From positions 1 to 64,000 of the forward strand of contig WPIO01000286.1 in the NCBI GenBank assembly GCA_009760855.2: a DNA stretch of 64,000 nt. The letters are read 5' to 3'. This document shows, one piece after another, positions 10,861-22,261 of this stretch. This DNA comes from Cristatella mucedo (lineage: Eukaryota; Bryozoa; Phylactolaemata; Cristatellidae). Within the stretch, counting starts at the first letter, position 1; the number at the start of each line of letters is the position of its first letter. The position numbers were made by a program, and so were the translations under genes. The notes beneath the pieces were generated by a model, which worked only from the letters and a program-made list of their open reading frames with translations, was not told where the DNA came from and did no database searches.

Positions 10861-11215
10861 TGAGTGAATCTAAAAATGCCTGGGGCTTTGATTAGTCGGC
10901 GAATACTGGAAGCTTAGCCTCGACGCCATTTAGTCCTGCCTCAATCTCAGCTGTGGGCATGCTGCATAGAAGCTTTAGACCGCTTGCAGCAGCTGTTCAT
11001 GCGGATTTATTTCTTAGCCTCCGCACGTGTAATGTGACCTTTTCTTTGATGCTTGCGTTATTAGCTAGCTTGAGCTCACGTGAGGTTTGGGGTCGCAGTT
11101 TAGGGACCCAATGATAACGTAAGAGGCATAAAGACGAAGTAAATTAAATAGATTAGTAGGAGACATTGAATGACAGAAATTGCCCATAAGTGACATGACT
11201 CTGAAGACGATTAGC
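10861..11215. other. Spacer, nothing recognised
   Basis: DNA between the Gypsy LTR and the solo LTR. No gene or named repeat is seen. Confidence 0.35.
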
Positions 11216-11685
11216 TGTAGTTCGTATGTATGTATGTATGTATATATTTTATGCCGGCTCCTGACTTGTGACCGTAAGGTCAAGGGAGCGTGTAGTTCGA
11301 ATGGATGTATTGTATGTCTGGTGAGCCACTGGTGAGCTGTAAGAAGCACCACCGAGAGGGGCCGGTGCACAGCTGTGGTCCGCCTGTGATGTGGTATGGA
11401 CACAGGCCGGTAACCAGCTGGTGGCCAGATGGTGGATTCACCATCAGGGTCGGCCAGTGCACCGCTGTGGTCCCCGCCTTTGATGTGGCATGGACCAGAT
11501 GGTGGATTCACCATCAGGGTCGGCCGGTGCATCGGTGTGGTTGATGAGTCATCGGAGTCGACCAGGGGAGGCAGTCGTGTGAGGGCAGGGGCTGAGGGAA
11601 GCCGTGTGCTCTTGGGCTCCGTGTGTTGGGAATAAACAGTCGGTGTTGGGCATCGGCTGGCTCTCTGCTGTGCAACCAAACTACA
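11216..11685 (+). repeat. Solo LTR with perfect 5-bp target duplication
   Basis: A 470-bp unit begins TGTAGTT and ends AACTACA, a perfect 7-bp terminal inverted repeat of TG...CA type. It is flanked on both sides by TTAGC (11211-11215 and 11686-11690), the 5-bp duplication typical of LTR-element integration. It contains AATAAA at 11631-11636. Internally it has a (TGTA)n tract near 11223-11245 and an imperfect direct repeat of about 70 bp around 11425-11540. No internal element sequence is present, so it formed by LTR-LTR recombination. It is unrelated in sequence to the Gypsy LTR next door. Confidence 0.9.
11425..11540 (+). repeat. About 70-bp direct repeat inside the solo LTR
   Basis: Two imperfect copies share CCAGATGGTGGATTCACCAT and then CAGGGTCGGCC. 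Each contains the short palindrome GATGGTGGATTCACCATC. Tandem motifs in U3 often act as enhancers; that role is inference here. Confidence 0.75.
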
Positions 11686-11690
11686 TTAGC

Positions 11691-12289
11691 CACTGCTTGG
11701 ATAGCTAGTGCGACCTCCTTCCGCCACTATCATCTGCTATCGAATTACGCTTTAACTTGCAGCTGCAATCATAATTCGGCTTTGCTCGTCTAACTCGTTT
11801 AATCACTGCCAATTCTTGCAAAGCTGAATATAGAGATACATGATTCCATTTCTGATATGGGGTCCTATTTCTGCCCTATAGTTCTACTGTTTTCGCTCTT
11901 TTTAATTTTGCTACAAGCTAGCAGGGATTTCAATGCTTTATATATGAAATGTAATCCGACAATCGATTCTTCGCGGGTGTGCCATTCAATAGACAAATGT
12001 ATTAAGCTTGACAATTTTGATTGACATTATCGTATTTGCATCCATAAATTTGCATCATTTGCAAACAACCTGCTTGCTTGCAAATGCTCGCTCTAGCTGT
12101 ACCTAAAAATGTTCGTACTAAGAACGCACGAATGATTGTATTAAAGCTCAGTAGACTAAAAACGAGCCTAAAAATTGACCCATAACATATTTCCTTTGCA
12201 TTTTTCAGTCGTCCTGTGTTATTTCCGGAAGCCCAGAACATCGTATCCCTGCCAAAGACTTGTAAGTAAAGCAGTAACATCCATGGATT
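11691..12289. other. Spacer, nothing recognised
   Basis: AT-rich sequence. The minus-strand 92-residue frame at 12002-12280 shows no recognisable domain. Confidence 0.35.
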
Positions 12290-12965
12290 GCTGGCCTACC
12301 GGCATGTGCAATCAGGCGATTGCAGCTGGTACGAAATTCCACGTCTAGGCTTATCTGCCATGAGCGTCACAGTTGCCAGTTGCCATCTCACCACTTCTCG
12401 CCGACCTGCACTGGCTACCAGTCCAGCAAGGCATCGACTTCAAGGTTTTTTCGCTAACTTTAAGGCTACTTTATTCTTTGGCTCTTGCCTGTCTCTCAGA
12501 TCTACTCCCCACCAGGCCAAGCTTCGTACCACCCGCTTTTCGGAATCCAACAGTTTACCAATACCTCGTACAAAAGTAAAATTCTTTTGAGACCGTGCAT
12601 TTACTTCGTTTGCTCCCAAAGCCTCGAACTCACTCCCGACTTGCATCAGAAGATCCCCTGATTTGACCGCATTAAAAAATTTTTGAAAACACACCTTTTT
12701 AGGACAGCATTTAGTGGGTCCCTGTGACTCATCCTTCACGTGCTTATGTGTACTGACAGTGTGCATGCTGCCACTAACTATACTTGCAAGCTGACCCTGT
12801 GCAGGTCACCCGTGACCATGTTATTAATGTTGTTCGTCCAGCATGATATTACTCACCATGCAATCGCCTTTCCCTTGGCAGCAAATGCATAGCGCCTAGA
12901 AAGAGATTGAATTCTCTGATGGTGCTTTACGAAATGCTTTACTGTTATTATTGTTATTATAGGTA
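12290..12965 (+). mobile_element. LINE family A, RT C-terminus and 3' UTR
   Basis: A 5'-truncated copy starts in the ACAIRRLQ region of the RT C-terminus. It continues through the LHWLPVQQ-like segment, the family 3' UTR and the terminal hairpin (AGCGCCTAGAAAGAGATTG at about 12893), and ends in an (ATT)n tract at about 12945-12960. The reading frame is broken by several indels. Confidence 0.85.
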
Positions 12966-14060
12966 CGTAAAGAGTAGCTTGGCGCTTAAGTAACGACGGA
13001 AGTGATAAATTTGCATCTCTAGCGAATGTCATTAAGAAAAAACTCAGGGGTTACTGTATCGTGGTGAATAGAGGTACCAACGGCTCTGTAGTTTAGAGTT
13101 TAATTCACCTTAAACGTGCTGGCCAATTGCATGCCCAAAAATGTATTAGCCTAGTATACGACTATTTCTATAATTTTGCATTTGCCATAGATTACAAATT
13201 TCTTACTTACCAGATATTATAATGACTCATTGCCTTTATCGATGAATAATTATATAATTGACGACCATAATCTGGCTGATTAGCACAGAGCAGCCGCTTA
13301 TACAAGACGACGTCCAGGCCACTACTCACTACAATCGATTGTCAAGCAGTACATTGCAAAGTAACGAGATAGCGACTCGGTTCTTCTAAGGCTCAGTAAT
13401 TAATCTTAATTTTTATAATTCTGCCAGTAGACTATATAAACTGCCCTGCATAACCTCCGCGTAGTCTGTATGGCTTTGTTGGGCTACAAACCAAGATAGA
13501 CTGCATTGGATTGCACTGAGGTAAAGAATTTCCACTTCCATGCAAGATCAAGCAGAGTGACCTGCTATACATGAGCCGTATTGCTTTTACTTTCAACGAT
13601 AGAAAATAGTTTCGCAGGTTTACCTGCAAGAAAGCATTTGATTTTTTTCCCTAGCTTAGTCTCATACTATGGTCTCCATTGAACAGGCCTAAATAGCTGC
13701 CCAAGACATTCAAACTGCGATCAAACCGTCATTTACATAAAAATTCCACCCATCTTTGAATTGGAATTGTATGATTGTGAAAAGTAAGCCTGGCTTATCC
13801 ACCAAGTATCAGCCGGTTTATTCTGCAAGTTCTTTTCTATTTATTATGTTGGACAAGCACAAATGGCATCCCAACATTACAGTGATGTGTTACAGCTGCC
13901 ATTTCCACAAAAAAGCATGGGAAACTGGTTTTAATTTACCTTCTCCGAATATAATTTTGCCGGTGTACTAACAAATCGTCATGAAATAGCACCAGCTTGT
14001 TCTTACAAAGTGGCCTATAATTGTCCGTCGGCTTTATAAAATCAAACTGCGATACTGATT
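12966..14060. other. Spacer, nothing recognised
   Basis: About 1.1 kb of AT-rich DNA with only short frames (13432-13629 minus, 13756-13971 plus) and no motif I recognise. Confidence 0.35.
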
Positions 14061-14089
14061 TTGAATATACTTTTTCGCATATACTTCGT

Positions 14090-14435
14090 AAAAATTCAAA
14101 TCTTTTGGAGACCCTGCATTTTAGTTCGTATACTTCTAAGCCGGGAACTCACTACTACCTACCGTCTTGAAACCCCCTGACTTAACCTCATTTAATAAGA
14201 ACTTCAAAACGCATCTATTTATGCCACCACTTGCAGGGTCCCGGTAATTCATCCTTGATCTGCTTATGCATGCTGACACTGTGCATGCTGCCACTAACCA
14301 CACCAGCAGTGTGACCCTGTGCTTGTCAAATCTAACTATGTTTATCTTGTTGTTTATCAAGCGTGATACCACTCGCAATTTGATCCTGTTTCGCTTGTAG
14401 CTAATGCAAAGCGTCTAGAAAGAGAGTTAGTTAAT
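14090..14435 (+). mobile_element. LINE family A, 3' end fragment
   Basis: It begins in the RT C-terminal tail (TTTTGGAGACCCTGCATTT) and runs through the 3' UTR into a decayed hairpin at about 14408-14430. It abuts a minus-strand copy tail to tail. Confidence 0.8.
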
Positions 14436-15165
14436 AATAATGATAATCTTAATAATAATAATGCACTTGGTACAGCGTCTTCAGAGAACTTAATCTCTTC
14501 CTAGGCACTTTACATTTGCTGCAAAGGGAAACGCGATTGAATCGTGAGTGATATCGTTCTAAATAAACAACATTAACAACGTTGTTAGGGGTTACACGCA
14601 CAGGGTACGCATGCAAATGTGGTTAGTGGCAGCATGCACAGTGTCAGCACGGAGAAGCACATGAAGCATGAATCACAGGGACCGACTAAATGCTGTCCTA
14701 AATAGGTGTGTTTTTAAGTTCCTTTAAATGTGCTCAAGTCAGGGGATGTTCTAACGCAAGTCGGGAGGGAGCTCGAGGCTTCGAGAGCAGACCAACTAAA
14801 TGCATGGTCTCCAAAGAATTTGAGGTTTATACGACGTATTGGTAGACTGTTGGATTCCGAAAAGCGGGTTGTACGATTCTTGGCCTAGTGGGGGAGTAGA
14901 TCTGAGAGATAGGCTGGAGCCAAGCAATGTAGTGACCTAAATGTGAGCGACAAAACCTTGAAGTCAATCCGTTACTTGACTGGTAGCCAGTGCAGGTCGG
15001 GGAGAAGTGGTGTGATGTGGCAACTGAGACGTTCACGACAGACAAGTCTAGCTGCAGAGTTGTGCACAAGCTGTAATCGCCTGATTACACATGCCGGTAG
15101 GCCAGCAAACAGTGACTTACAGAAGTCAAGTCAGGATGTCACAAATTCGTGGACCAACTTAGACT
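14436..15165 (-). mobile_element. LINE family A, RT C-terminus and 3' UTR
   Basis: The (ATT)n tail at 14441-14470 is followed on the plus strand by the antisense hairpin, the 3' UTR, and antisense RT C-terminus to about 15165. With 14090-14435 it forms a tail-to-tail inverted pair. Confidence 0.85.
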
Positions 15166-16319
15166 TTGACTATCTGGGGGCACTTATTCACGAGTATTAT
15201 TGCTCTTATAATCCTCTATTCAAACTTGAACCTTTTAGCCATACCTCATGTGATCCTCAGAATCTTCGGAAACCCGTGCCTTTAATTTGCTTACTTCGCT
15301 CTAGTCAAGTGCCATTTAAAAGCCGCAGTAGCTGCAATAGCCGAGTGTCTGGTGAGAGGACTTTGAGGTAGGCCAATCGTGTCAGTGCAGTGGCTAACCA
15401 AAGGCATGTCCTCGGGTGAGATGGCTGGGTTTCTCGATTCTTGGGAGTTAGCAACGCCAGGCAGCACTTTTCGCCAGGTTGTGACTGCCCGACGTAGTCA
15501 TAAATCGCTCTTCCTAAATAGTAAGCCTTTGGAAACGGTTATGTGATAGTCCACGGTTAGTTAGGGCAGAGTTGAGCCTTAGCTGTGCCAGCAGCTGAGA
15601 TTAGCTTTGCTTTAGGCTTCTGTCGGTGCGGTACTTCGCGGCTGGTTCTGAAGCCTTGAAATTCTGTCGCCGTCGAATACACTTCCGTGAGCTGTAGATT
15701 TTCGGCTTTGTATGCATTAATTAAGGCTTTTTTCGTTGCTGAGTTGTGTCCTGACTTCCTCATGTTTAAATGCAGCACCTACAAGACGCTAGCCGCAATT
15801 CGAATGCTCAGAGCTCCACCGTTATTTGTTGAGTTTCATCTAGGACCAGCACTGCTACCAGTGCTGCGTTTGCCGACTAGTTATGTCTGCATGGGGAAGC
15901 CGGTACTGTTGCACTACGTGGTAATGTCGGGCGCCGGGCTGCTGATATATTAGGTCACGCAGCTGTAGCTGTCAACGAAATGGTACGGCCCATGTTGCTG
16001 CATTGAGGGCATTGAGCATTGAAGTGCTGATATGTTGCTCCAGCCATTTTTTTGCAACCTTAGATATTACTTGCCCTCCCTAGTTATGAAATTTATTGAA
16101 GACACAATGTATCTTTTATCAAGTATGGCTGCCTTCCGAAGCTACTGCTCGTCAACGGTAAGTTTTGCTTTGACAGAGACGGCTGTATGCTGTGGCCGAA
16201 ACTGTACAGACTCGCCTGTCTGTGGCCGTGGAATGCACTATTGAAGATTAACGACAGGGACTTTTTATATTAGCCCCTCGGTCTCAGCCCAGGGCTAACA
16301 TGCTCGGTCTTATAATAGT
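15166..16319. other. Spacer, nothing recognised
   Basis: Several 70-90-residue frames overlap on both strands (for example 15557-15778 minus and 15687-15953 plus) without a recognisable domain or splice context. I cannot assign this stretch. Confidence 0.35.
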
Positions 16320-16400
16320 GATAATAATAATAATACTTTTTATATAGTGCCCTCGGGTAACTCAATCTCTTGTAGGCACTTTATGTTCTGCAGAGGAAGC
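16320..16400 (-). mobile_element. LINE family A, terminal hairpin
   Basis: An (ATT)n tail followed by a diverged antisense hairpin (GTGCCCTCGGGTAACTC...GTAGGCACTTTA). Only the last 80 bp or so of the element remain. Confidence 0.65.
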
Positions 16401-16530
16401 AGGATAACTTCCCAGGTCATAGGGTCGAGTCCTGCAGTGGACAGTCCTTTATCGCTCACTGCAAGCTGTGGTGTTATTCGTTAATGCTCTTTCACAGCGT
16501 GTGCAAATGAGGCTGTTGAACCTTGTTCTT
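16401..16530 (+). mobile_element. tRNA-derived SINE, plus-strand copy
   Basis: It has a B-box-like GGGTCGAGTCCT at about 16426, followed by a body that matches the SINE at 27649-27830 in order: CTTTATC-CACTGCAA-GTGGTG-GCTCTT-GAGGCTGTT. The A-box half is missing or decayed. It directly follows a LINE tail. Confidence 0.6.
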
Positions 16531-16669
16531 TGAGATATGCATGGCATGGTCTTGAGTGCTGCAATGCCATGGTACTGTCGACCGATGTGTGTACATGGGT
16601 GCAACAGCTACGACTCATCAGCTGGGCCTCCAGTAGCCAGGTCTAGCAATATCGACCGTTCTTCTGCAA

Positions 16670-16865
16670 GGATGCTGCAACTAACCATACTTGTATGCTG
16701 AACCTGTGCATGCCACCCATAATCGTGATATTCGTGCTGTTTATCAAGTATGATACAGCTCACCATTATATAGTGTTTCACTTGCACCAAATCCAAATAA
16801 CCTAAAAAGTGATTAAGTTATCTGAGGGTGCTTTATCAAGTTTATCATTATAATATTATTATTAA
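16670..16865 (+). mobile_element. LINE family A, 3' UTR fragment
   Basis: It starts in the CTGCAACTAACCATACTTG block and ends with a diverged hairpin (AGTGATTAAGTTATCTGAGG) and an (ATT)n-like tail. Confidence 0.75.
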
Positions 16866-17154
16866 GGAACAGTGTAGGCTGCTTTTGATGGCTCTGCAAT
16901 ATGCACTTCAGTACAAAAGCCGAAATATGCAGATTTGCAACAGTATTGGTTAGCTCTGCATGTTGATCTAGACCCCTGTGCTTGCTGGCTTTCAGGAATA
17001 GGTCTTCCTGTTAGCATCCGTTAAGACAGATATATTGTAGAGTGACAAACAAAAATATTTACATCAATAGGTGGTTTGTGTAGTGCTTTCGGATCACTAC
17101 CCTGCTATTCAAGTGCTTTACAGCTCACTGCAAGACAGTAATTAGCCATGGGTT

Positions 17155-17445
17155 AATTACGGGAAGTAATGTAATGTAATGTATCTCCGTCAGTAACTCC
17201 GCAAAGTCATACAGACCATGTGGGTGTTACGCAGGAGAGTTTTGTACAGTGCACACACAGCCTAAGCGGCTTTCGGTACGCATTCGGTAGCCAACAGACT
17301 TCGTCTCACGCAACAATGAGAATATGGGAAGCATAGCAGAGTTAGGAGAGCAGTTGAGGTAGTGAGTAGCATAGAAGTGCAGTGTAAAGCATAGAAGACG
17401 ATGTAAAGAGTACACAAATAAGCACTGGGGGTGACCCAAGGCCCA
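17155..17445 (-). mobile_element. LINE family B, 3' UTR
   Basis: On the minus strand it reads through the family B 3' UTR (ACCGAAAGCCGCTTAGGCTG, then a CACCCACATGG-type block, then GGAGATACATTACATTAC). It ends in an (ATTAC)n tail at about 17166-17182 on the plus strand. The same unit recurs at 28590-28720, 40690-40945, 45120-45240 and 56345-56860. Confidence 0.75.
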
Positions 17446-18180
17446 CCCATGCCAAGCTGAGCAGCACAAGTACGTTTTAACATAAGACTGGAATTGTGCA
17501 AGCTCGCTGCCGCTTGCTTGATCTTGCTTGTTCCTGATCTATCAACGAGCAAAATTTAGGCTTGAAAATCTAGTGCTACAAGCCGTGAGAAAACTGGTAG
17601 GTAACCGAAGCATGTGTTGTCAGAGCAAGAATTGGTACGACTGTAGAAATGCTAATCCGATACAAGTTCTTTAACAAACAGTGAGACGATCTTACTGTCA
17701 ATAAGATGCTTTTCAGGCAGCAAGCAAATCTAAGCCAGAAGTGTTCCGTTGTGGTGGCTCAACAGCAGACAACAGTCTTGTCGAAATCCTGAGTTTGCCA
17801 CTAGTTGGAGCCGATTACGCGCACAGACCCCAGTGCAATTGCTCTATCGAGGGTGATTTCTGATATCTATTGTGCTAACCTGCTATCAATTTTGATGTCT
17901 TCATTTGACCTAGACCTACCCTGATTTTGGTAATTTTCGTTAACTGAAAGTAGGCCATATTGACTGTGTAGTCGCTTTGCAGTACTAATGCAGTTATTAG
18001 TCGTATAAGAATAAGTAACCTAGATGGGTCGATGTTACAGGAATGATGCTTGATGAACTAATCATAAGGCAACGGTCCAACAGCTAAAGTGTGACACTTG
18101 GCTTGTCAATAACTATCAGGTTGGTCTTGTTCTTGTTGAGATTCAAAATGTTGGTAGCCTTCTGATTGCGAATGAAGGCG
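17446..18180. other. Spacer, nothing recognised
   Basis: No gene or named repeat is evident. The last 60 bp or so may belong to the LINE that follows. Confidence 0.35.
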
Positions 18181-18184
18181 ATTC

Positions 18185-18830
18185 AGGTTTCAAAAATTTA
18201 GTAATCCATCTGAAAGATGGGGTAACTCAGGGCTCCATGCTTGGTCCTGTTCTTTTCACAGTTTATACGCTCCCTCTTGCCGATGTAATTGCCAACCACA
18301 ATCTAGGCTTTGACTTTTTTTGGACGACACTCAGTTGTACATTTGTTTTGATCTCTCCCAGTCCTTAGCTCATAGAATTCTCCCAACTCCCTAGTTGCAT
18401 GTATGGATGGCATCATAGGTGGCTGAAAGTTAACTTGAATTAAATGGTGATAAGACCAACTTACTAGTCATGGGCAATTCATGTGTAATTCAGAAATTGG
18501 AAAAGCCGAAGCTCAAAAACGACTCTGCCAGCATATCTATTGCTGGATCTGCACAAAATAAAACTCATTTACAAAAGTTACCTTTCGTTAGATGAGCATC
18601 TTAGCTCCACAATCAAGTCTACCTACTTTCAACTACATAACATTGCTATAATTCGGTATCCTTTAGACAGGGATACCACGTATAAGTTGGTCCATGCATT
18701 TTTTACATCCCGTCCTGACTTCTGTAACTCACTGCATGCTTGGTCTAGCGGCCTCTACAATCTGGTGCTTACAGCTGGTGCAAAAATGTGCAGCTAGGCT
18801 TGTATGTCATGAGTGGGCGTCGCAGTTGCC
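18185..18830 (+). mobile_element. LINE family A, RT palm fragment
   Basis: It carries broken RT coding sequence from the [13 protein letters not shown]...[11 protein letters not shown] region through the C-terminal RT (HAFFTSRPDFCNS). Frameshifts are frequent. At about 18830 it switches abruptly into family B sequence. Confidence 0.8.
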
Positions 18831-19605
18831 AACTCAAACCAAACTTAATGCTTGCCTTGCCGATATTCGATCCTGGATGTCGGAAAACTTCCTGAAAATT
18901 AATGATAATAAAACCGAACTGCTGCTCATATGAAACCCTAAGCCTGTGGCTGGATTAAAAGGCTTTGCTCTTCTAATAGGTGATGCTGTTGTGCGACCAT
19001 CACTAGTGCTCGAAATTTAGGAGTCGTGTTCAACAGCTGCCACAATTTCAAAAGCTTCATTCAGAAAACTGCCTCTACAGCTAGCAATAACATCCGATCC
19101 ATATCCAAGATTAGGAGCTCTCTCCCACAGTGGCTTGTAAAAAATTAAATTCGCTCTTTAGTTCTGTCTCGGCTTGATTGTTGTTATTCCCTTTTGGCTG
19201 GGCTGCCAAAGAAAGCTTTTAGGCCACTGCAGCGGACTATAAACATGGCTGCAAGGCTAGGCTTCAAGTCCCAGCGGTTTGAGCACGTGTCTCCTTTGCT
19301 GAAAGAGCTAGGATGGTTGCCGGTTTAGCAACGGATACAGAGCAAAGTTCTTACGCTGACCCACAACGCCTGCCACGGCTTGGCTCCTTCGTACCTAGCT
19401 TAACTGATGCATTAGTTTCAGCCTGTTCTCACACTCGGGTCCTCCGTGGACAATAATATAGCAGTCCCATTTCTCAGCTTAAAGACAGTTGGCGATAGAA
19501 GCTTTAACTCTGCAGGTCCTAGGCTGCGGAACTTGCTGCGACAATTCTTATGCAACGACAACTACTCTCCCACTGCCGACTATGGCTCACTTGCTGGCCG
19601 ATTTC
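18831..19605 (+). mobile_element. LINE family B, RT C-terminal part
   Basis: It reads ACLADIRSWMSENFLKINDN, then FKSQRFEHVSPLLKEL, then SKVLTLTHN with several stops. This is a non-LTR RT thumb and C-terminus different from family A but shared with 44640-45000. It ends at about 19605, where family A 3' sequence resumes, giving an A-B-A mosaic. Confidence 0.8.
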
Positions 19606-20100
19606 TTGCTCCCTTTTAGGTCACTTCATTATTTGGCTCCAGCCTATCTCTTAGATCTACTCCCCCTCCCGGCAAAGGATCGTTCCACCATCTTTTCGGA
19701 ATCCAACGGTCCACATCGTACGAATCTCAAATCCTTTGGAGACCGTGCCCTTAGTTCGTATGCTCCCAAAGCCTGGATCTCCCTTCCGACTTGCGTCAGA
19801 ACATCTCCTGACTTGACCACATTAAAAAGAATTAAAAACACACCTATTTAGGACAGCATTTAGTGGGTCCCTGTGATTCGTCCTTGATGTGCTTACGCTG
19901 ACACTGTACATGCTGCCACTAACCACACTTGCATGCTGACCCTGTGCATGTCATCCCTAAACATGTTATTCATGTGATTTATCAAGCATGATATTACTCA
20001 CAATTCTGTCGCGTTCCCCTTGCAGCAAATGTAAAGCGCCTAGGAAGAGATTGAGTTCTCTCAGAGCAGATGATCAAATGTGTATTATTAATATATTATA
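19606..20100 (+). mobile_element. LINE family A, 3' end
   Basis: It resumes in the RT C-terminal FRSLHYLAPAYL region, continues through the 3' UTR and ends with the hairpin at about 20033-20072. The tail is short (TATTATTAATATATT). Confidence 0.85.
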
Positions 20101-20282
20101 CTATCCAGGTTCTGAGCTAAATTTTACTAAGTCCAAGTTTAGGTACATATGGATCTATAGTGTGTGCAAGGGTATGCCATTACTGATACTGACGATTATA
20201 TCATCAGAGGGCGACTACGCAACGTGAAATGAAAAGGGCCTAAGACAGACCTTCACGTATATCGTTCTTTGTGGTTTCTTAA

Positions 20283-20402
20283 ATGTATGTATGTATGTAT
20301 GTATGTATGTATGTATGCATGTATGTATGTATGCATGTACGTAGGTATACATGTGTGTATGTATGAATGTATGCATGTATGTATGCATGCATGTATGCAT
20401 GG
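20283..20402. repeat. (TGTA)n microsatellite with ATGC variants
   Basis: About 115 bp of TGTATGTATG-type repeat with interspersed GCATG variants. The antisense His/Thr/Tyr-rich frame over it is a by-product of the repeat. Confidence 0.95.
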
Positions 20403-20443
20403 AATTGCTTGAATGAGTTAAGAGAAAAGAAGTAGAGAGAAAT

Positions 20444-20724
20444 ACTTGTAGTAGGACAGCGGTGCTTGTAGTAGGACAGCGGTGCTTGTAGTAGGACAGC
20501 GGTGCTTGTAGTAGGACAGCGGTGCTTGTAGTAGGACAGCGGTGCTTGTAGTAGGACAGCGGTGCTTGTAGTAGGACAGCGGTGCTTGTAGTAGGACAGC
20601 GGTGCTTGTAGTAGGACAGCGGTGCTTGTAGTAGGACAGCGGTGCTTGTAGTAGGACAGCGGTGCTTGTAGTAGGACAGCAGTGCTTGTAGTAGGACAGC
20701 GGTGCTTGTAGTAGGACAGCGGTG
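20444..20724. repeat. 20-bp minisatellite, 14 copies
   Basis: The unit CTTGTAGTAGGACAGCGGTG is repeated head to tail 14 times with almost no variation. The only internal substitution is an A for G at 20681. Near-perfect homogeneity implies recent expansion or gene conversion. Three units (60 nt) make one 20-codon cycle open on the minus strand, which explains the long repetitive frames there. Confidence 0.97.
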
Positions 20725-20984
20725 GTGGTACGTACTCCCAGCTCATTCCGTGTAAACTTTGAAAGATTGGGACATAACGGATCACATGCCATTATACCTC
20801 ACGAGCCGCAAATAATATCTCGGCTTGTGGCTGATTTAGCTTGCCATTTTCTCAAAAGCAGCACCGTAAAAATGCAGGCTCACTGTGCTTTTTAATGTGG
20901 ACGTGTGTGTATGCGTGCGCGCATGTTTTCTCGCGCACCTGTGTGCGTCTGCATCTCTGTGTATGTGTTTGTATGTATGTGTGC

Positions 20985-21215
20985 ATGTATGTGCAAGCTC
21001 GCACGTAAGCATGCGAACACCAAAAGACATCATCTCAAGCAGCACTAGAAAGTGAGAAGCATAGCTATGTATGCAGGGCAATCAGGGGAAGTAAGTGACA
21101 TGGAAGTTGCAGCCCAGGTCGCCTTGAAAGTATGTGCCACAGTCAGCAGCAGGAGAGTACATGGCGTTGCATAAGAGTTTCGGAATGAGGTCCATAGTCT
21201 AGGGCCTGCAGAGCA
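20985..21215 (-). mobile_element. LINE family B, 3' UTR and RT tail
   Basis: It matches 56500-56680 (AAGCATAGC..., GCAGCCCAGG, GGAGAGTACATGGC-type blocks, GCCTGCAGAG). It is interrupted at about 21216-21295 by a LINE A end and appears to resume to about 21400. Confidence 0.65.
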
Positions 21216-21298
21216 AAATAATGATAATGACAATAATAATAATGCTCTTGATTAGGCACCCTCAGAGAACTCGATCTCTTTCTAGGGGCTTTATATAA
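21216..21298 (-). mobile_element. LINE family A tail inserted in family B
   Basis: About 80 bp consisting of the (ATT)n tail and the antisense hairpin (GCACCCTCAGAGAACTCG...). Family B sequence lies on both sides (GGTCCATAGTCTAGGGCCTG before, AAAGCATCTGTC after). It is an extreme 5'-truncated insertion. Confidence 0.7.
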
Positions 21299-21439
21299 AG
21301 CATCTGTCATCAATAGTCTTTAAGCAGAGGGATGGAACAGCTAATCTGTTTTTGCTATATGACCTGAGGTAACAACGCTGAAACTGGAGATGCAGTTCAC
21401 TAAATGGTTGTTTCACACTGTCAGCAATGCTGACTTATT

Positions 21440-21775
21440 AATGTAACTCACTCCCGACTTTCGTAACATTTCCTGACTTTACCACATGTAAAAAGAAATT
21501 AAAAGCAGACCTACTTAAGACAGCATTTAGTGGATCCCTGTGATTTGTTCTTTATGTGCTCATGCTTGCTGACACCGTTGCAAGCTGCCACTAACCGCAC
21601 TTGCATGGTGACCCTGTGCATGTCATCCCTAACCATGCTATCCATGTTGTGTATCAAGCATGATACCACTCACCATTCGACCGTGTTTTCTTTCCAACAT
21701 ATGTAAAGCGCCTAGAAAGAGATTGAGTTCTCTGAGGGCACTTTTTTAAATGTACTATTATTGTAATTATTGTCA
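21440..21775 (+). mobile_element. LINE family A, 3' end
   Basis: It begins at CTCACTCCCGACTTTCGT (RT C-terminus). It then has the 3' UTR, a clear hairpin at about 21703-21748 and a short (ATT)n-like tail. Confidence 0.85.
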
Positions 21776-22034
21776 ACATAACAGTGCCAATATTTAAGTC
21801 TGCTCAGACAGGGCTACTAAATCCAAAGTTACATGCATGCTTTATATATTTTAACTTCTGTAATTCACTTCTCACAGATCTTCTGGACTAGACAATCAGG
21901 CCTTACAGTTTGTGCTGAGATCGGTGACTTGGCTTGCTTGTCAGGAACAAGGCAGGAGCCACATTGCTCAGCGTTTAACTCTCTACCGAGGTTACGACTT
22001 CTCTTTTTTGCCAACATTTAAAAATAAGCTAGAA

Positions 22035-22260
22035 AAGAAGGCGCTTCGAAGAAGCATTATAGTGGCCCCAGCTGTTTTTGCGCTTCCTGCTTGTGGTTAC
22101 TAACATTGTGCAAGTTACCACTAGCTATAAATATTAGAAGATGACAACGAGCATGCTACCTTTAATCAAATTTCGCTTGATAGCATTATGCAATGGTTTA
22201 AGCTTCTTTGACGATATGTGTAAATTGTTTAGAAAGAGATCAAGAATAACACGTAATATT
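22035..22260 (+). mobile_element. LINE family A, decayed 3' end
   Basis: It carries diverged 3' UTR blocks (GTTACTAACATTGTGCAAG, then CCACTAGC) and a degraded hairpin (TGTTTAGAAAGAGATCAAG). It is tail to tail with the next copy. Confidence 0.55.
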
Positions 22261-22261
22261 T

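Noticed and set aside
20444-20724. CRISPR-like array
   Set aside because: The repeat units are directly adjacent with no spacers, and the genome is eukaryotic.
20279-20792. Long repetitive minus-strand frames over the micro- and minisatellite
   Set aside because: They are an arithmetic consequence of 4-bp and 20-bp tandem repeats without stops. There is no start context or homology.
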